Shown in pieces: positions 43,844 to 52,592 of a stretch of DNA of 64,000 bases. The position numbers and the translations under genes were made by a program. Source of the stretch: Rariloculus sp963665575. GTDB lineage: Bacteria > Pseudomonadota > Gammaproteobacteria > Steroidobacterales > Rariloculaceae. The notes beneath the pieces were generated by a model. That model was given only the letters and a program-made list of their open reading frames with translations, ran no database searches and was not told where the DNA came from. Within the stretch, counting starts at the first letter, position 1, and the number at the start of each line of letters is the position of its first letter. The stretch spans positions 1 to 64,000 of the forward strand of contig CAXXDW010000005.1 of the NCBI GenBank assembly GCA_963665575.2, written 5' to 3'.

Positions 43844-46105
43844 CTACATGCTTGCAGCGACCGCGGCCTCGAGTTCGGGCGGACCGAAGTCCTCGTCGTG
43901 CGGTTCGAGTTTTCCTACGTTGCACAGCAAGCCGCGTAACTGGTAGGTCCCCATCTGCGGGTCGAACGGCGCGCGGTTGTCCGTGAGCACGTTCGCGTTC
44001 GATTCCCAGATGCCGTAGTCCGGCCCCTTGCGTTCCGGGAACCACCAGCCGTGCTCGCAATGGATCACGCGCGGCTCGATGCGGTCGGTCACCTTCGCCT
44101 TCTGCTTGATGCGCCCGCGGCGCGTCTCGATCCACATCCAGTCGCCTTCCTCGATGCCGTGTTCGGCCGCGGTATCGGGGTGGATCTCGGCCAGCGGCTC
44201 CGGGTGGCCCTTGCGGCACAGGGGAAGCTGGCGATGCTCGGAGTTGAAATAGACGGAAATTCGACCGCCGGTCGTGAGCACGTAGGGGTAGTCCTCTGCG
44301 ACCTCAGGTGTGCTGAGCGGGCTTTCGGGCGGCTCCTCGTAGTAGGGCAGGGGTTCGTAGCCCATGGCCTCAAAACGCGTCGAGTACAGTTCGAGCTTCC
44401 CGGTCGGCGTCTTGAATCCCTCGGTTTCGTACTTGCGGTACTTCTGCGGCATGTGGATCCAGCCTTGCTCCGCGAGCCCCCGGAAATTGACCGATTGGCC
44501 GCCGTTCTCGAGCATCTGGTCGAGCACATCCTCGACCGACTCGGTGCAGACCGGCAGCTTCATGCGCCGGGCGAGCTCGACGAAGATCTCCTCGTCCGAC
44601 TTGCACTCGCCGATCTGCACGACTTTCTGCTGGCCCATGACGACGTTGCCCGCGATCGTCGGCAGCGCCGCGATCTGATTGAGCTCCGGCCAGGACGCCG
44701 CGGGCAGCACGATGTCCGCGAGTTCCGCCGTCGGGGTCATGAAGAGGTCGGCACAGACCATGTAGTCGAGCTTCAGCAGGGCTTCGTACACGTGCTTCGT
44801 GTTGGCGTAGGTCGTCAGCGTGTTGTTGCCGAAGACGAGGAACGCGCGAACGCGGTAGGGTTCCCCGTAGAGCATCGCATCGACCAGCGAGGGAATGTGG
44901 CAGGCGGGCAGATCCGCGCCTTCGCCGCAGAGCATCTTGAACCTGTCGTAGCCGAGGCGCTTCTTTTCGACCTCGGGGTCGAGATTCTCGATCAGACTCG
45001 GGAAGCGTCCGGCGCCCTTCATGCCGAAGATCCAGCCGCCCGGGACATCGATGTTGCCCGTGAGCGCGGGGATCAACGACAGCGCCCGGACCGTCTGGAT
45101 GGTGTTCGGCGTGTGCTCGATCGCGCAACCCCACTCGAGCATTGCGGGCTTGCACTCGGCGAAGAGCCTGGCCGCGGCGCGGATCTTGTCGGCAGGTATC
45201 CAGGTGATCGGTTCAGCCCACTCCGGCGTGAACTCGTGCACATGCTCGGCAAGTTCCTCGAAGCCGTGAGTGTAGTTCTCGCAGAACTCGCGGTCGTAGA
45301 GATCCTCGTTGATGATCACGTTGAGGAAGGCGAGCGCGAGCGCGTCGTCGGTGCCGGGGCGAATCTGCAGGAAGATTTCCGCCTTGCGGGCGACGACCGT
45401 CTGGCGGGGATCGATCGTGATGATCCGCGGCTTGCTCAGCAACGACTCGCGCACATTGAAGCGCGTCTCGCCGTCCGGGCCCGAATGCGGCGGATTGTGG
45501 CCCCAGTACATGATGAGTTCGGGGTCGACGTCGCCGGTGAAATCGCATACGGGCAGGTCGCCCATCGTCTGGATGCAGGTGTTCACGCGCGGATGAAAGC
45601 ACTGCGCGAACCCCGGCTCGCACCAGTTCGGCGTGCCGAGCGCGTGACCGAAGCGCGAGACCCAGCGGATGTGGTGGCGGCCGGTGCCCGTGCCCATCGC
45701 AATGGATTCCGGCCCGGTTTCCTCGCGGATGGCGAGCACGCGCTCGGAGATTTCGTCGAGCGCTTCGTCCCAGCTTATCCGTTCCCACTTGCCCGAGCCG
45801 CGCGGTCCGATGCGCCGTTGCGGGTATTTCAGGCGGTCCGGGTGATAGACGAGTTCCGTCGTGGCCGCGCCGATCGGGCAAAGCTTGCCATGGTTCAGCG
45901 GGCCTTCGGGGTCGCCCTCGACCTTGAGCAGTTCGCCGTCACTGACGTGCATCAGCGTGCTGCAGCCGCCGTGGCAGCTTCGGCATACGCTCTTGAGTAC
46001 CTTGACGTTGCCCGGCTCTTCGCTCGGTGCACGGGGTGAGATGATTGCTGCGCTCAAGTTGGAGTCCTCTTCAACTGTCGGCTGTCCGCGACCGATCCGG
46101 TTCAT
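43844..46105 (-). CDS. Molybdopterin oxidoreductase with one 4Fe-4S cluster (DMSO reductase superfamily)
   Basis: The 753-residue product (from ATG 46105) has the superfamily layout: a 4Fe-4S site Cys41-x2-Cys44-x3-Cys48-x27-Cys76, then the bis-MGD domains. A Cys in the GTPNWCEPGFAQCFHPR segment (Cys162 or, more likely, Cys169) is at the usual metal-ligand position. C-terminal TPTGKLELYSTRFEAMG and YPYVLTTGGRISVYF are cofactor-binding blocks. No twin-arginine signal is seen, so it should be cytoplasmic. A TTG at 46057 has a better ribosome site (AGAGGA) than the ATG and may be the real start, giving 737 residues. The reaction is unknown; it is divergent from the transhydroxylase-like operon. 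Confidence 0.85.
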   Translation of the reverse strand: MNRIGRGQPTVEEDSNLSAAIISPRAPSEEPGNVKVLKSVCRSCHGGCSTLMHVSDGELLKVEGDPEGPLNHGKLCPIGAATTELVYHPDRLKYPQRRIGPRGSGKWERISWDEALDEISERVLAIREETGPESIAMGTGTGRHHIRWVSRFGHALGTPNWCEPGFAQCFHPRVNTCIQTMGDLPVCDFTGDVDPELIMYWGHNPPHSGPDGETRFNVRESLLSKPRIITIDPRQTVVARKAEIFLQIRPGTDDALALAFLNVIINEDLYDREFCENYTHGFEELAEHVHEFTPEWAEPITWIPADKIRAAARLFAECKPAMLEWGCAIEHTPNTIQTVRALSLIPALTGNIDVPGGWIFGMKGAGRFPSLIENLDPEVEKKRLGYDRFKMLCGEGADLPACHIPSLVDAMLYGEPYRVRAFLVFGNNTLTTYANTKHVYEALLKLDYMVCADLFMTPTAELADIVLPAASWPELNQIAALPTIAGNVVMGQQKVVQIGECKSDEEIFVELARRMKLPVCTESVEDVLDQMLENGGQSVNFRGLAEQGWIHMPQKYRKYETEGFKTPTGKLELYSTRFEAMGYEPLPYYEEPPESPLSTPEVAEDYPYVLTTGGRISVYFNSEHRQLPLCRKGHPEPLAEIHPDTAAEHGIEEGDWMWIETRRGRIKQKAKVTDRIEPRVIHCEHGWWFPERKGPDYGIWESNANVLTDNRAPFDPQMGTYQLRGLLCNVGKLEPHDEDFGPPELEAAVAASM

Positions 46106-46305
46106 GAAGGATATCAGACCGACACGCGGCTATCGATTACGGCCCGGCCGCAGGACCCTCGATCCTTTACCGGCGTGGGTCAAACCCGTAACCTTGCAGT
46201 CCGCAGCGCGAGACCCGCGCGGCGCAGCGGTACGGCTCCGGCGGGACTGCATCCGGCAACCCGCTGCCGTTCGGACCGGATCCTCAAAGGGGAAGGCGAA
46301 GCCCA

Positions 46306-49300
46306 ATGAACAGAATCGGGGAAAGACTCGGCACGTTTGCGTTTCTGTTGCTGTTGTACGGCATCGGGCTTGCGATGAAGTACACCGCATCCCGCTATCC
46401 GGCGTATCGGGCTCGGCTCACGGAAATGGATCTCACGGCCCAGATCCGGGCCAAGGAAGGTCCTGGCCGCTACTACGAAATCAGCAACGGCAAGGTCTCG
46501 TCGCGCAGCGGCATTCATCCGAATCCCGATGTCGTCGTCACGTTCAAGACGGCTCGCCTTGGCGTACGGATATTCACGCATCCTGACGACCAACTCGGCA
46601 GGATCAACGCGGCGAAGTCCTTCAGCATGACGCTCGACGGGCCGGAAGAGAAAGCGATCTGGTTCATGTTCACGCTCGAGCAGTTGCTGCACCTGCGATG
46701 GCAATTCGGCGTCGACGCCGGCAACGGCGAAGTGCGCTACACAAACATGGCCAATGGCGGACCGCTGTTCGTTTACGTCAAGGACGGCAAGATCGTGCGC
46801 ATGACGCCGATCAGTTTCGACGACAAGGACGCCGAGCCCTGGAGCATCGAGGCCAGGGGCAAGGTGTTCACGCCGCCGCGCAAGACTTCGCTCGCGCCGC
46901 ACGGCCAGAACGTCAAGTCGACGATCTACTCACCCGACCGGGTCCTCTATCCGATGAAGCGCGTGGACTTCGACCCGAACGGCGAACGCAACCCCGAGAA
47001 TCGCGGCATCTCAGGTTACGAGCGCATAAGCTGGGATGAAGCGCTCGAGATCGTCTCCAACGAGATCAAGCGCCAGAAGACGGTGCACGGCCCGGGATCG
47101 ATCGCCTGCAGTCACCCGTCGCACCATGCCTGGGGGAACATCGGCTACTACCTGAGTGCGCTTCGCAAGTTCGAGAATGCCGTCGGCATGACCGAGGTGC
47201 ACCACAACCCCGATAGCTGGGAAGGCTGGTACTGGGGCGCCGCGCATCACTGGGGCGGGTCCATGCGGGTCGGCCAGTCGGAGACCTACGGGACAGTCGA
47301 GGACTGCCTGAAGGATGCCGAGATGGTCGTCTTCTGGTCGAGCAATCCCGAATCGAACAGCGGCGCCTACGGCGCGCTGGAAGGAACGGTCAGGCGGCAA
47401 TGGCTCAACGAGGCCGGGATCAAGCTCGTGCACATCGATCCCTACTACAACGACTCGATCCAGTTGCTCGGCGGCAAGTGGATCGCGCCGCGCCCGACGT
47501 CGAGCCCGGCGCTCGCCATCGCGATCGCCTACGTGTGGATCACGGAGGGGACCTACGACAAGGACTACGTCCAGACGCATACGCACGGGTTCGAGACATG
47601 GCGCGACTACGTGCTCGGCACCTCCGACGGCATACCGAAGTCGCCCGAATGGCAGGAGTCCGAAACGGGCGTACCGGCCAGCGACGTTCGCGCGCTCGCC
47701 CGCGAGTGGGGGAGCAAGAGGACGTATCTCGGCGCGGGCGCGTGGGGCAACGGCCACGGGGGCGCCTGCCGCAACGCAACCGGCATCCAGTGGGCTCGCA
47801 CGATGGTCTGTCTCATCGCGATGCAGGGGCTCGGCAAGCCCGGCGTCAACATGGGCAATCTGCAGTGGGGCACGCCGCTCGACTTCAACTTCTACTTCCC
47901 GGGTTACGCCGATGGCGGCATGTCGGGCGACCTCGCGAAGACCTCGATGTCGGTGTCGCTCTATCAGCGCATGCCGCAGTTGCCGTCGGTCAACACCAAC
48001 ACGCAGGTCATCCCGCGCATGCAGCTTCCCGAGGCGATCATGGAGGGCAAGGCCGAAGGCTACGCCTGGGACGGCAAGAGCATCGAGGCGCAGTTCACGA
48101 AGATCACGTATCCGAAGCCCGGTTTCTCGCCGGTCCACATGCTCTACAAGTACGGTGGTTCGCTGATCGCGACGATGCCGAACAGCAACCGCTACATCAA
48201 CATGTTCAGGCACCCGAATCTCGAGTTCATGGTCAACCAGAACATCTGGTTCGAGGGGGATACCAGGTTCGCCGACATCATCCTGCCGGCCTGCACGAAC
48301 TTCGAGCGCTTCGACATCAGCGAATGGGCGGGCCTCGGCGGCTACGCGCATCACGGCGAGCAGCAACTCAACCACCGGGTCATCACCTTCCAGCACAAGT
48401 GCATCGAACCGCTCGGCGAGTCGAAGTCCGATTTCTGGATTTTCCAGAAGCTGTGTGAACGGATGGGGCTTGCAAGCTATTTCACCGAAGGCGTGGGCGA
48501 GCTCGGCTGGGTCAAGCGGCAGTTCGACGGCTCGGACCTGCCCAGGCACATCTCCTGGAAGGAGTTCATCCGGCGTGGCTACTTCGTCGTCCCGGCCGAG
48601 AAGGAGGAGCTCAGGGCGCCGCTGTCCTGGAACTGGTTCTACGAAGGCCGCAAGAAGGACGTGCCCGAGCCCATGCCGCTGCCGTCGGACTACTCGGAGG
48701 AGTATCTGAAGGGGCTGCAGACCCAGACCGGCAAGATCGAGTTCGACTGCGAGAGCCTCAAGCGCTTCGATCCCCTGAGCCCGGACCGGCCGAGCATCGT
48801 GAAGTATCAGCGCCCGGCCGAGAGCCCGAACGCCAAGGGCTACGAGGATTTTCCGCTGCAACTCGTCTCGCCGCATCCGCGATTCACTTTCCACACGCAG
48901 GGCGACGGCAAGGACAGCTTTCTCAACGATATTCCCGATCACCGCGTGCTCGTCGACGGCTACTACTACTGGATCCTGCGCATCAACCCGGAGGACGCGG
49001 CTGTTCGCGGCATCCGCGAGCACGATCTCGTCAGGCTCTACAACGCGCGCGGCTCCGTGATCTGCGCCGCGAAGCTCACGCACCGGATGCTCAGGGGCGT
49101 CGTGCACGCCTACGGCTCGTCTGCGGTTTACGACCCGATCGGCGAACCAGGCAACTCGACCGACCGCGGCGGCTGCGTGAACGTGCTTTCGTCGAGCAAG
49201 TCGCAGATCCGCAAGGCGCATTCGATGAGCGCAAGCTGCTGCCTGATCGAAGTGGAGAAGTGGGGCGCGGGCGAGATCGCCATGCCGGAGCCCGAGCACA

Positions 49301-49314
49301 GGGCTGTCGCATGA
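46306..49314 (+). CDS. Transhydroxylase-type Mo enzyme large subunit with N-terminal membrane anchor and SCP2-like domain
   Basis: Residues from about 141 on (NGEVRYTNMANGGPLFVYVK) run to the end as a homologue of the large subunit of pyrogallol-phloroglucinol transhydroxylase and of resorcinol hydroxylase, which act on polyhydroxybenzenes. The Mo-binding Ser is conserved (HNPDSWEGW, Ser304, next to Asp303), as are the active-site His region (HPSHHAWGN, His273/274) and a FYFPGYADGG block. No Fe-S motif is present, as in that family. Residues 11-28 form a membrane helix and about 50-130 resemble an SCP2 sterol-carrier domain (GRYYEISNGKV...INAAKSFSMTLDG). ATG 46306 follows a GGGGAAGG site. No Tat signal. 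The stop overlaps the small-subunit ATG. Confidence 0.88.
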   Translation: MNRIGERLGTFAFLLLLYGIGLAMKYTASRYPAYRARLTEMDLTAQIRAKEGPGRYYEISNGKVSSRSGIHPNPDVVVTFKTARLGVRIFTHPDDQLGRINAAKSFSMTLDGPEEKAIWFMFTLEQLLHLRWQFGVDAGNGEVRYTNMANGGPLFVYVKDGKIVRMTPISFDDKDAEPWSIEARGKVFTPPRKTSLAPHGQNVKSTIYSPDRVLYPMKRVDFDPNGERNPENRGISGYERISWDEALEIVSNEIKRQKTVHGPGSIACSHPSHHAWGNIGYYLSALRKFENAVGMTEVHHNPDSWEGWYWGAAHHWGGSMRVGQSETYGTVEDCLKDAEMVVFWSSNPESNSGAYGALEGTVRRQWLNEAGIKLVHIDPYYNDSIQLLGGKWIAPRPTSSPALAIAIAYVWITEGTYDKDYVQTHTHGFETWRDYVLGTSDGIPKSPEWQESETGVPASDVRALAREWGSKRTYLGAGAWGNGHGGACRNATGIQWARTMVCLIAMQGLGKPGVNMGNLQWGTPLDFNFYFPGYADGGMSGDLAKTSMSVSLYQRMPQLPSVNTNTQVIPRMQLPEAIMEGKAEGYAWDGKSIEAQFTKITYPKPGFSPVHMLYKYGGSLIATMPNSNRYINMFRHPNLEFMVNQNIWFEGDTRFADIILPACTNFERFDISEWAGLGGYAHHGEQQLNHRVITFQHKCIEPLGESKSDFWIFQKLCERMGLASYFTEGVGELGWVKRQFDGSDLPRHISWKEFIRRGYFVVPAEKEELRAPLSWNWFYEGRKKDVPEPMPLPSDYSEEYLKGLQTQTGKIEFDCESLKRFDPLSPDRPSIVKYQRPAESPNAKGYEDFPLQLVSPHPRFTFHTQGDGKDSFLNDIPDHRVLVDGYYYWILRINPEDAAVRGIREHDLVRLYNARGSVICAAKLTHRMLRGVVHAYGSSAVYDPIGEPGNSTDRGGCVNVLSSSKSQIRKAHSMSASCCLIEVEKWGAGEIAMPEPEHRAVA

Positions 49315-50156
49315 AGAAGTGGAACCTGATCGTCGATGTGGCCAATTGCACCAACTGCAATCTGTGCACGCTGGCCAACCAGGACGAGCACGTCGGCAAC
49401 GAATTCGAGGGCTACAGCGCCCCGATGCCGAAGCACCACCACCGGTGGATCGACATCCTGAGCCGTGAGCGCGGCTCCGGGCCGTTGCTGGACGTGGCGT
49501 ATCTGCCGGTCCTGTGCCAGCACTGCGACGATGCGCCGTGCATCGAGGCGGCCAAGAACGGCGCCGTGACCAAGCGCGCGGACGGGATCGTGCACATCGA
49601 CCCCGTCAAGGCGAAGGGCCAGAAGGCCATCGCCGATGCCTGCCCCTACGACGCCGTACGCTGGAACGAGGAGCTTCAGCTACCGCAGCACTGGTTCTTC
49701 GACGCGCACCTGCTCGACCGTGGCTGGGAAGAACCGCGCTGCAGCCAGGTGTGCGCGAGCGGGGCGCTGAAGGCCGTCAAGGTGACCGACGAAGAGATGG
49801 CCGGGATCAAGTCCCGCGAGGGGCTCGGCGAGCTCAAACCCGAGGCCGCGACCCGGCCGCGCGTCCACTACAAGAACCTGCACCGCTACACGCAGGAGTT
49901 CATCGGCGGAACGATCATCCGGACGGTCGACGGCGTGACCGACTGCGTCGCGGATGCCGGAATCCGGATCGAGCGCACGGGCTCTGTGGTCGGAGAAACC
50001 GTGACCGACGCGTATGGCGAGTTCAAGATCGACCGCCTCGAGACGGACAGCGGACCCTACAGCGTTGTCATCGAAGTCGACGGTGAGCAAGTCGGGCGGC
50101 TCGATGTCGAACTCGGGGAGAGCGTCTACCTCGGCAGGATCGATCTCGCGGCCTGA
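49311..50156 (+). CDS. Transhydroxylase-type Fe-S small subunit with C-terminal carboxypeptidase-regulatory-like domain
   Basis: ATG 49311 overlaps the large-subunit stop. The 281 residues resemble the small subunit of pyrogallol-phloroglucinol transhydroxylase: a ferredoxin-type part (1-195) and a beta-sandwich (about 198-281, GGTIIRTVDG...DAYGEFKIDRLETD). The shared block RPRVHYKNLHRYTQEFIGG is diagnostic. Cysteines are at 13, 16, 19, 69, 72, 77, 111, 144 and 148. The fourth Cys of the first motif is Asn23 and the C-x2-C pair expected before AHLLD is replaced by WFFD (128-131), so fewer clusters than the three of the Pelobacter enzyme are expected. It would pass electrons to or from the Mo subunit. 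Confidence 0.9.
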   Translation: MKKWNLIVDVANCTNCNLCTLANQDEHVGNEFEGYSAPMPKHHHRWIDILSRERGSGPLLDVAYLPVLCQHCDDAPCIEAAKNGAVTKRADGIVHIDPVKAKGQKAIADACPYDAVRWNEELQLPQHWFFDAHLLDRGWEEPRCSQVCASGALKAVKVTDEEMAGIKSREGLGELKPEAATRPRVHYKNLHRYTQEFIGGTIIRTVDGVTDCVADAGIRIERTGSVVGETVTDAYGEFKIDRLETDSGPYSVVIEVDGEQVGRLDVELGESVYLGRIDLAA

Positions 50157-50307
50157 GCAGAGATCCGAGTCTACAGCGACAACAGGTACTCGCTCATTCG
50201 CTGACGAGCGGTCTCGTCCGGGAGTCATCCGTACCCGGCGCCCATGTTGTCGTATCGCCCGCGGTTTGCGGGCGCGGGAGATTCGTTGTAGAAAAACAGG
50301 CACGACC

Positions 50308-51726
50308 ATGCGACTCGGCATCGGACAGAAAATTTTCATAGGGTTCCTGCTCGCCGCCATGGTGGTGCTTGCATTGACCACCGGCGTCACGCGCTGGAGC
50401 TTCGAGCGCGAGTTCCTGAACTACGTTAACGAGAACGAGGCGGAATCGCTCCAGTATTACGCCTCGAGACTTGCCGAGGCCTACGGTGACGAGGGCGATT
50501 GGGAATCCGTGGGGAGAGACCGGGATCGATGGCTGGAGCTGATGGATCCGCCTGGAACTGCTGTCACTGACGAGCTGCTGCAAGTAACCCTGCCTTCGCA
50601 TGACGGCACTGCCGTTTCCAGGGACCCGCTGGCCGTGTCGCCGCGCATTTCCGTTCTTGACGCAGCAGGAACCCTGTTGTTCGGCCCGCCCGCCGGGGGA
50701 ACAGCAGTTCGCATCGAGCCCATCCTGGTCGGCAGTGAAATCGTGGGCAATCTGCATCTCAATCCATTGGAAGGGCTGGTCGGGGACCTTGATCAGCAGT
50801 TTTCGCAGCAGCAGGCTCGTTGGATTTACGGTACGGCGGTGTTCGCGCTCCTTCTCGCCGCCATGCTCGCCGTGATGTTCTCCCGTCACATTGTCTCGCC
50901 GATCTCCCAACTGACCCGCGGCACGAAGGCGCTGGCCGACGGCCGCTTCACGGAACGGCTCACCGTGCAGTCCTCCGATGAACTGGGCCGTCTTGCCGAA
51001 GACTTCAACGTTCTCGCCGAAACGCTGGAGCGAAACCAGAACGCCCAGCGTCAGTGGATCGCCGACATTTCCCATGAATTGCGTACGCCCCTGTCCGTGC
51101 TGCGCGGCGAACTGCAGGCTGTGGAGGACGGTGTGCGGGCGTTCGACGAAACAGCCCGCAAGTCCCTGAGCGGTGAAGTGGACCGGTTGACGAAACTTGT
51201 CAACGACATGTACCAGCTTTCCGTTGCGGATCTGGGGGCGCTGCGTTATCGAAAGGAAGTCGCCGATGTCGGTCAGGTTCTGGAAGACACGGTGGAACTG
51301 TTCGAGGCCCGGATTCGCGATGCGGGACTCGAATTGGAAACACGATTTCCTGCGGGACCCCTGGAAGCGTTGATCGACGTCAACCGCCTCGGCCAGTTGT
51401 TTACGAATGCGCTTGAAAACACCGTGCGGTACACCGATCGAGATGGGCGTGTACGCGTCGCCTGCGCGCACCAGGGCAAGGACATCGAGATCAGTATCGA
51501 GGACTCCGCTCCGTCCGTTCCAGCGGACGCGCTGCCGCGATTGTTCGAGCGGCTTTATCGCGTGGAGTCTTCCAGGGACCGTCAGACCGGCGGGGCAGGG
51601 CTGGGTCTTGCCATCTGCAAGCGGATCGCGCACGCGCTGGGTGGGAGTATCAGCGCATCGCCATCGGCACTCGGAGGTCTGAAACTGGTCGTTCGACTGC
51701 CCGCGACGGCCCACGAGGGCGGATGA
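50308..51726 (+). CDS. baeS: BaeS-like sensor histidine kinase
   Basis: The 472-residue product starts at ATG 50308. It has a membrane helix near 10-30, a periplasmic sensor region, a second helix near 175-195 (IYGTAVFALLLAAMLAVMF), a HAMP linker, the phosphorylated His256 in ADISHELRTPLSVLRGEL, and an ATPase domain with the N-box FTNALENTVRY and G-box GGAGLGLAICKRI. The partner regulator overlaps its stop and is a close BaeR look-alike, which supports the name. It lies 151 bp after the transhydroxylase operon on the same strand. In E. coli BaeSR responds to envelope stress, indole, flavonoids and tannins. Confidence 0.82.
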   Translation: MRLGIGQKIFIGFLLAAMVVLALTTGVTRWSFEREFLNYVNENEAESLQYYASRLAEAYGDEGDWESVGRDRDRWLELMDPPGTAVTDELLQVTLPSHDGTAVSRDPLAVSPRISVLDAAGTLLFGPPAGGTAVRIEPILVGSEIVGNLHLNPLEGLVGDLDQQFSQQQARWIYGTAVFALLLAAMLAVMFSRHIVSPISQLTRGTKALADGRFTERLTVQSSDELGRLAEDFNVLAETLERNQNAQRQWIADISHELRTPLSVLRGELQAVEDGVRAFDETARKSLSGEVDRLTKLVNDMYQLSVADLGALRYRKEVADVGQVLEDTVELFEARIRDAGLELETRFPAGPLEALIDVNRLGQLFTNALENTVRYTDRDGRVRVACAHQGKDIEISIEDSAPSVPADALPRLFERLYRVESSRDRQTGGAGLGLAICKRIAHALGGSISASPSALGGLKLVVRLPATAHEGG

Positions 51727-52421
51727 GGGTCTCGCAATCCATGTCGACCAACGGCGCTTCGATCCTGGTGGTTGAGGACGAGCCGAAGATCGCCCGGCTT
51801 CTGGTCGACTATCTGGAGCAGGCCACTTACCCGACGCACCATATCGGCAACGGCGTTGAGGTCGTTCCATGGGTTCGCAAGAACAAACCGCGGCTGGTCC
51901 TGCTCGACGTCATGCTTCCGGGCAAGGACGGTTTGTCCATCTGCCGCGAGATTCGTGGGTTTTCGGATGTCCCCATCGTCATCGTGACGGCACGGGTGGA
52001 AGAAATCGACCGTTTGCTGGGTCTTGAACTCGGCGCGGACGACTACATCTGCAAGCCGTTCAGTCCGCGCGAGGTGGTTGCCAGGGTGCATGCCATCATG
52101 CGGCGCGTCGCCTCGCAGAGTGCGCCGGGGGGCGCGTACCTGGGGATCGTGGTTGACCGGGAACACCACCGGGCGCGTGTCAAGGGACATGCGCTGGATC
52201 TCACACCCGTGGAGTTTCGCCTGCTGGGAGCACTGCTTGGCCAACCGGGCCGCGTGTTCTCCCGCAACCAGTTGATGGATCGGGTCTACAGGGACCGCCG
52301 TACCGTCAGCGATCGGACCATGGACAGTCATATCAAGAACCTGCGACGAAAGGTCCGGAAATTCCTGCCGGACGAGCGTGTGATTCGAACCGTCTATGGC
52401 GTCGGTTACAAGCTTGAATGA
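51723..52421 (+). CDS. baeR: BaeR-like OmpR-family response regulator
   Basis: The 232-residue product starts at ATG 51723 inside the sensor stop (ATGA). The receiver domain has VVEDEPKIARLL, the phosphorylated Asp62 in LLDVMLPG and a lysine in YICKPFSPRE; the winged-helix DNA-binding domain follows (LDLTPVEFRLLGALL...RTVYGVGYKLE). The strings EEIDRLLGLELGADDYICKP and DRTMDSHIKNLRRKVRK are very close to E. coli BaeR. ATG 51741 is a possible internal start. It probably controls envelope and efflux genes; binding sites were not identified in the window. Confidence 0.87.
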   Translation: MRVSQSMSTNGASILVVEDEPKIARLLVDYLEQATYPTHHIGNGVEVVPWVRKNKPRLVLLDVMLPGKDGLSICREIRGFSDVPIVIVTARVEEIDRLLGLELGADDYICKPFSPREVVARVHAIMRRVASQSAPGGAYLGIVVDREHHRARVKGHALDLTPVEFRLLGALLGQPGRVFSRNQLMDRVYRDRRTVSDRTMDSHIKNLRRKVRKFLPDERVIRTVYGVGYKLE

Positions 52422-52592
52422 AACCGGGCGATCCCGGATGCGGCGCGACGATTCGGGAATTTCATCGCAAACCTTCGGCTCGTCACGGTCATTTCCGGGT
52501 GCGCCGGGATTCCATGATTCCTGCACAAACGTGCGATAGGGTGGTTTCACTCAGGAATCGATTGCCGTCACAGTACGACGGTATGGGGAAAC

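Noticed and set aside
44051..46039. Long plus-strand open frame opposite the Fe-S Mo oxidoreductase
   Set aside because: Shadow frame of a well-supported gene; its translation is repetitive Arg/Leu/Asp-rich sequence with no domain.
47011..49299. Long minus-strand open frame opposite the transhydroxylase large subunit
   Set aside because: Same reason: the plus-strand gene has family-wide similarity and the minus frame has none.
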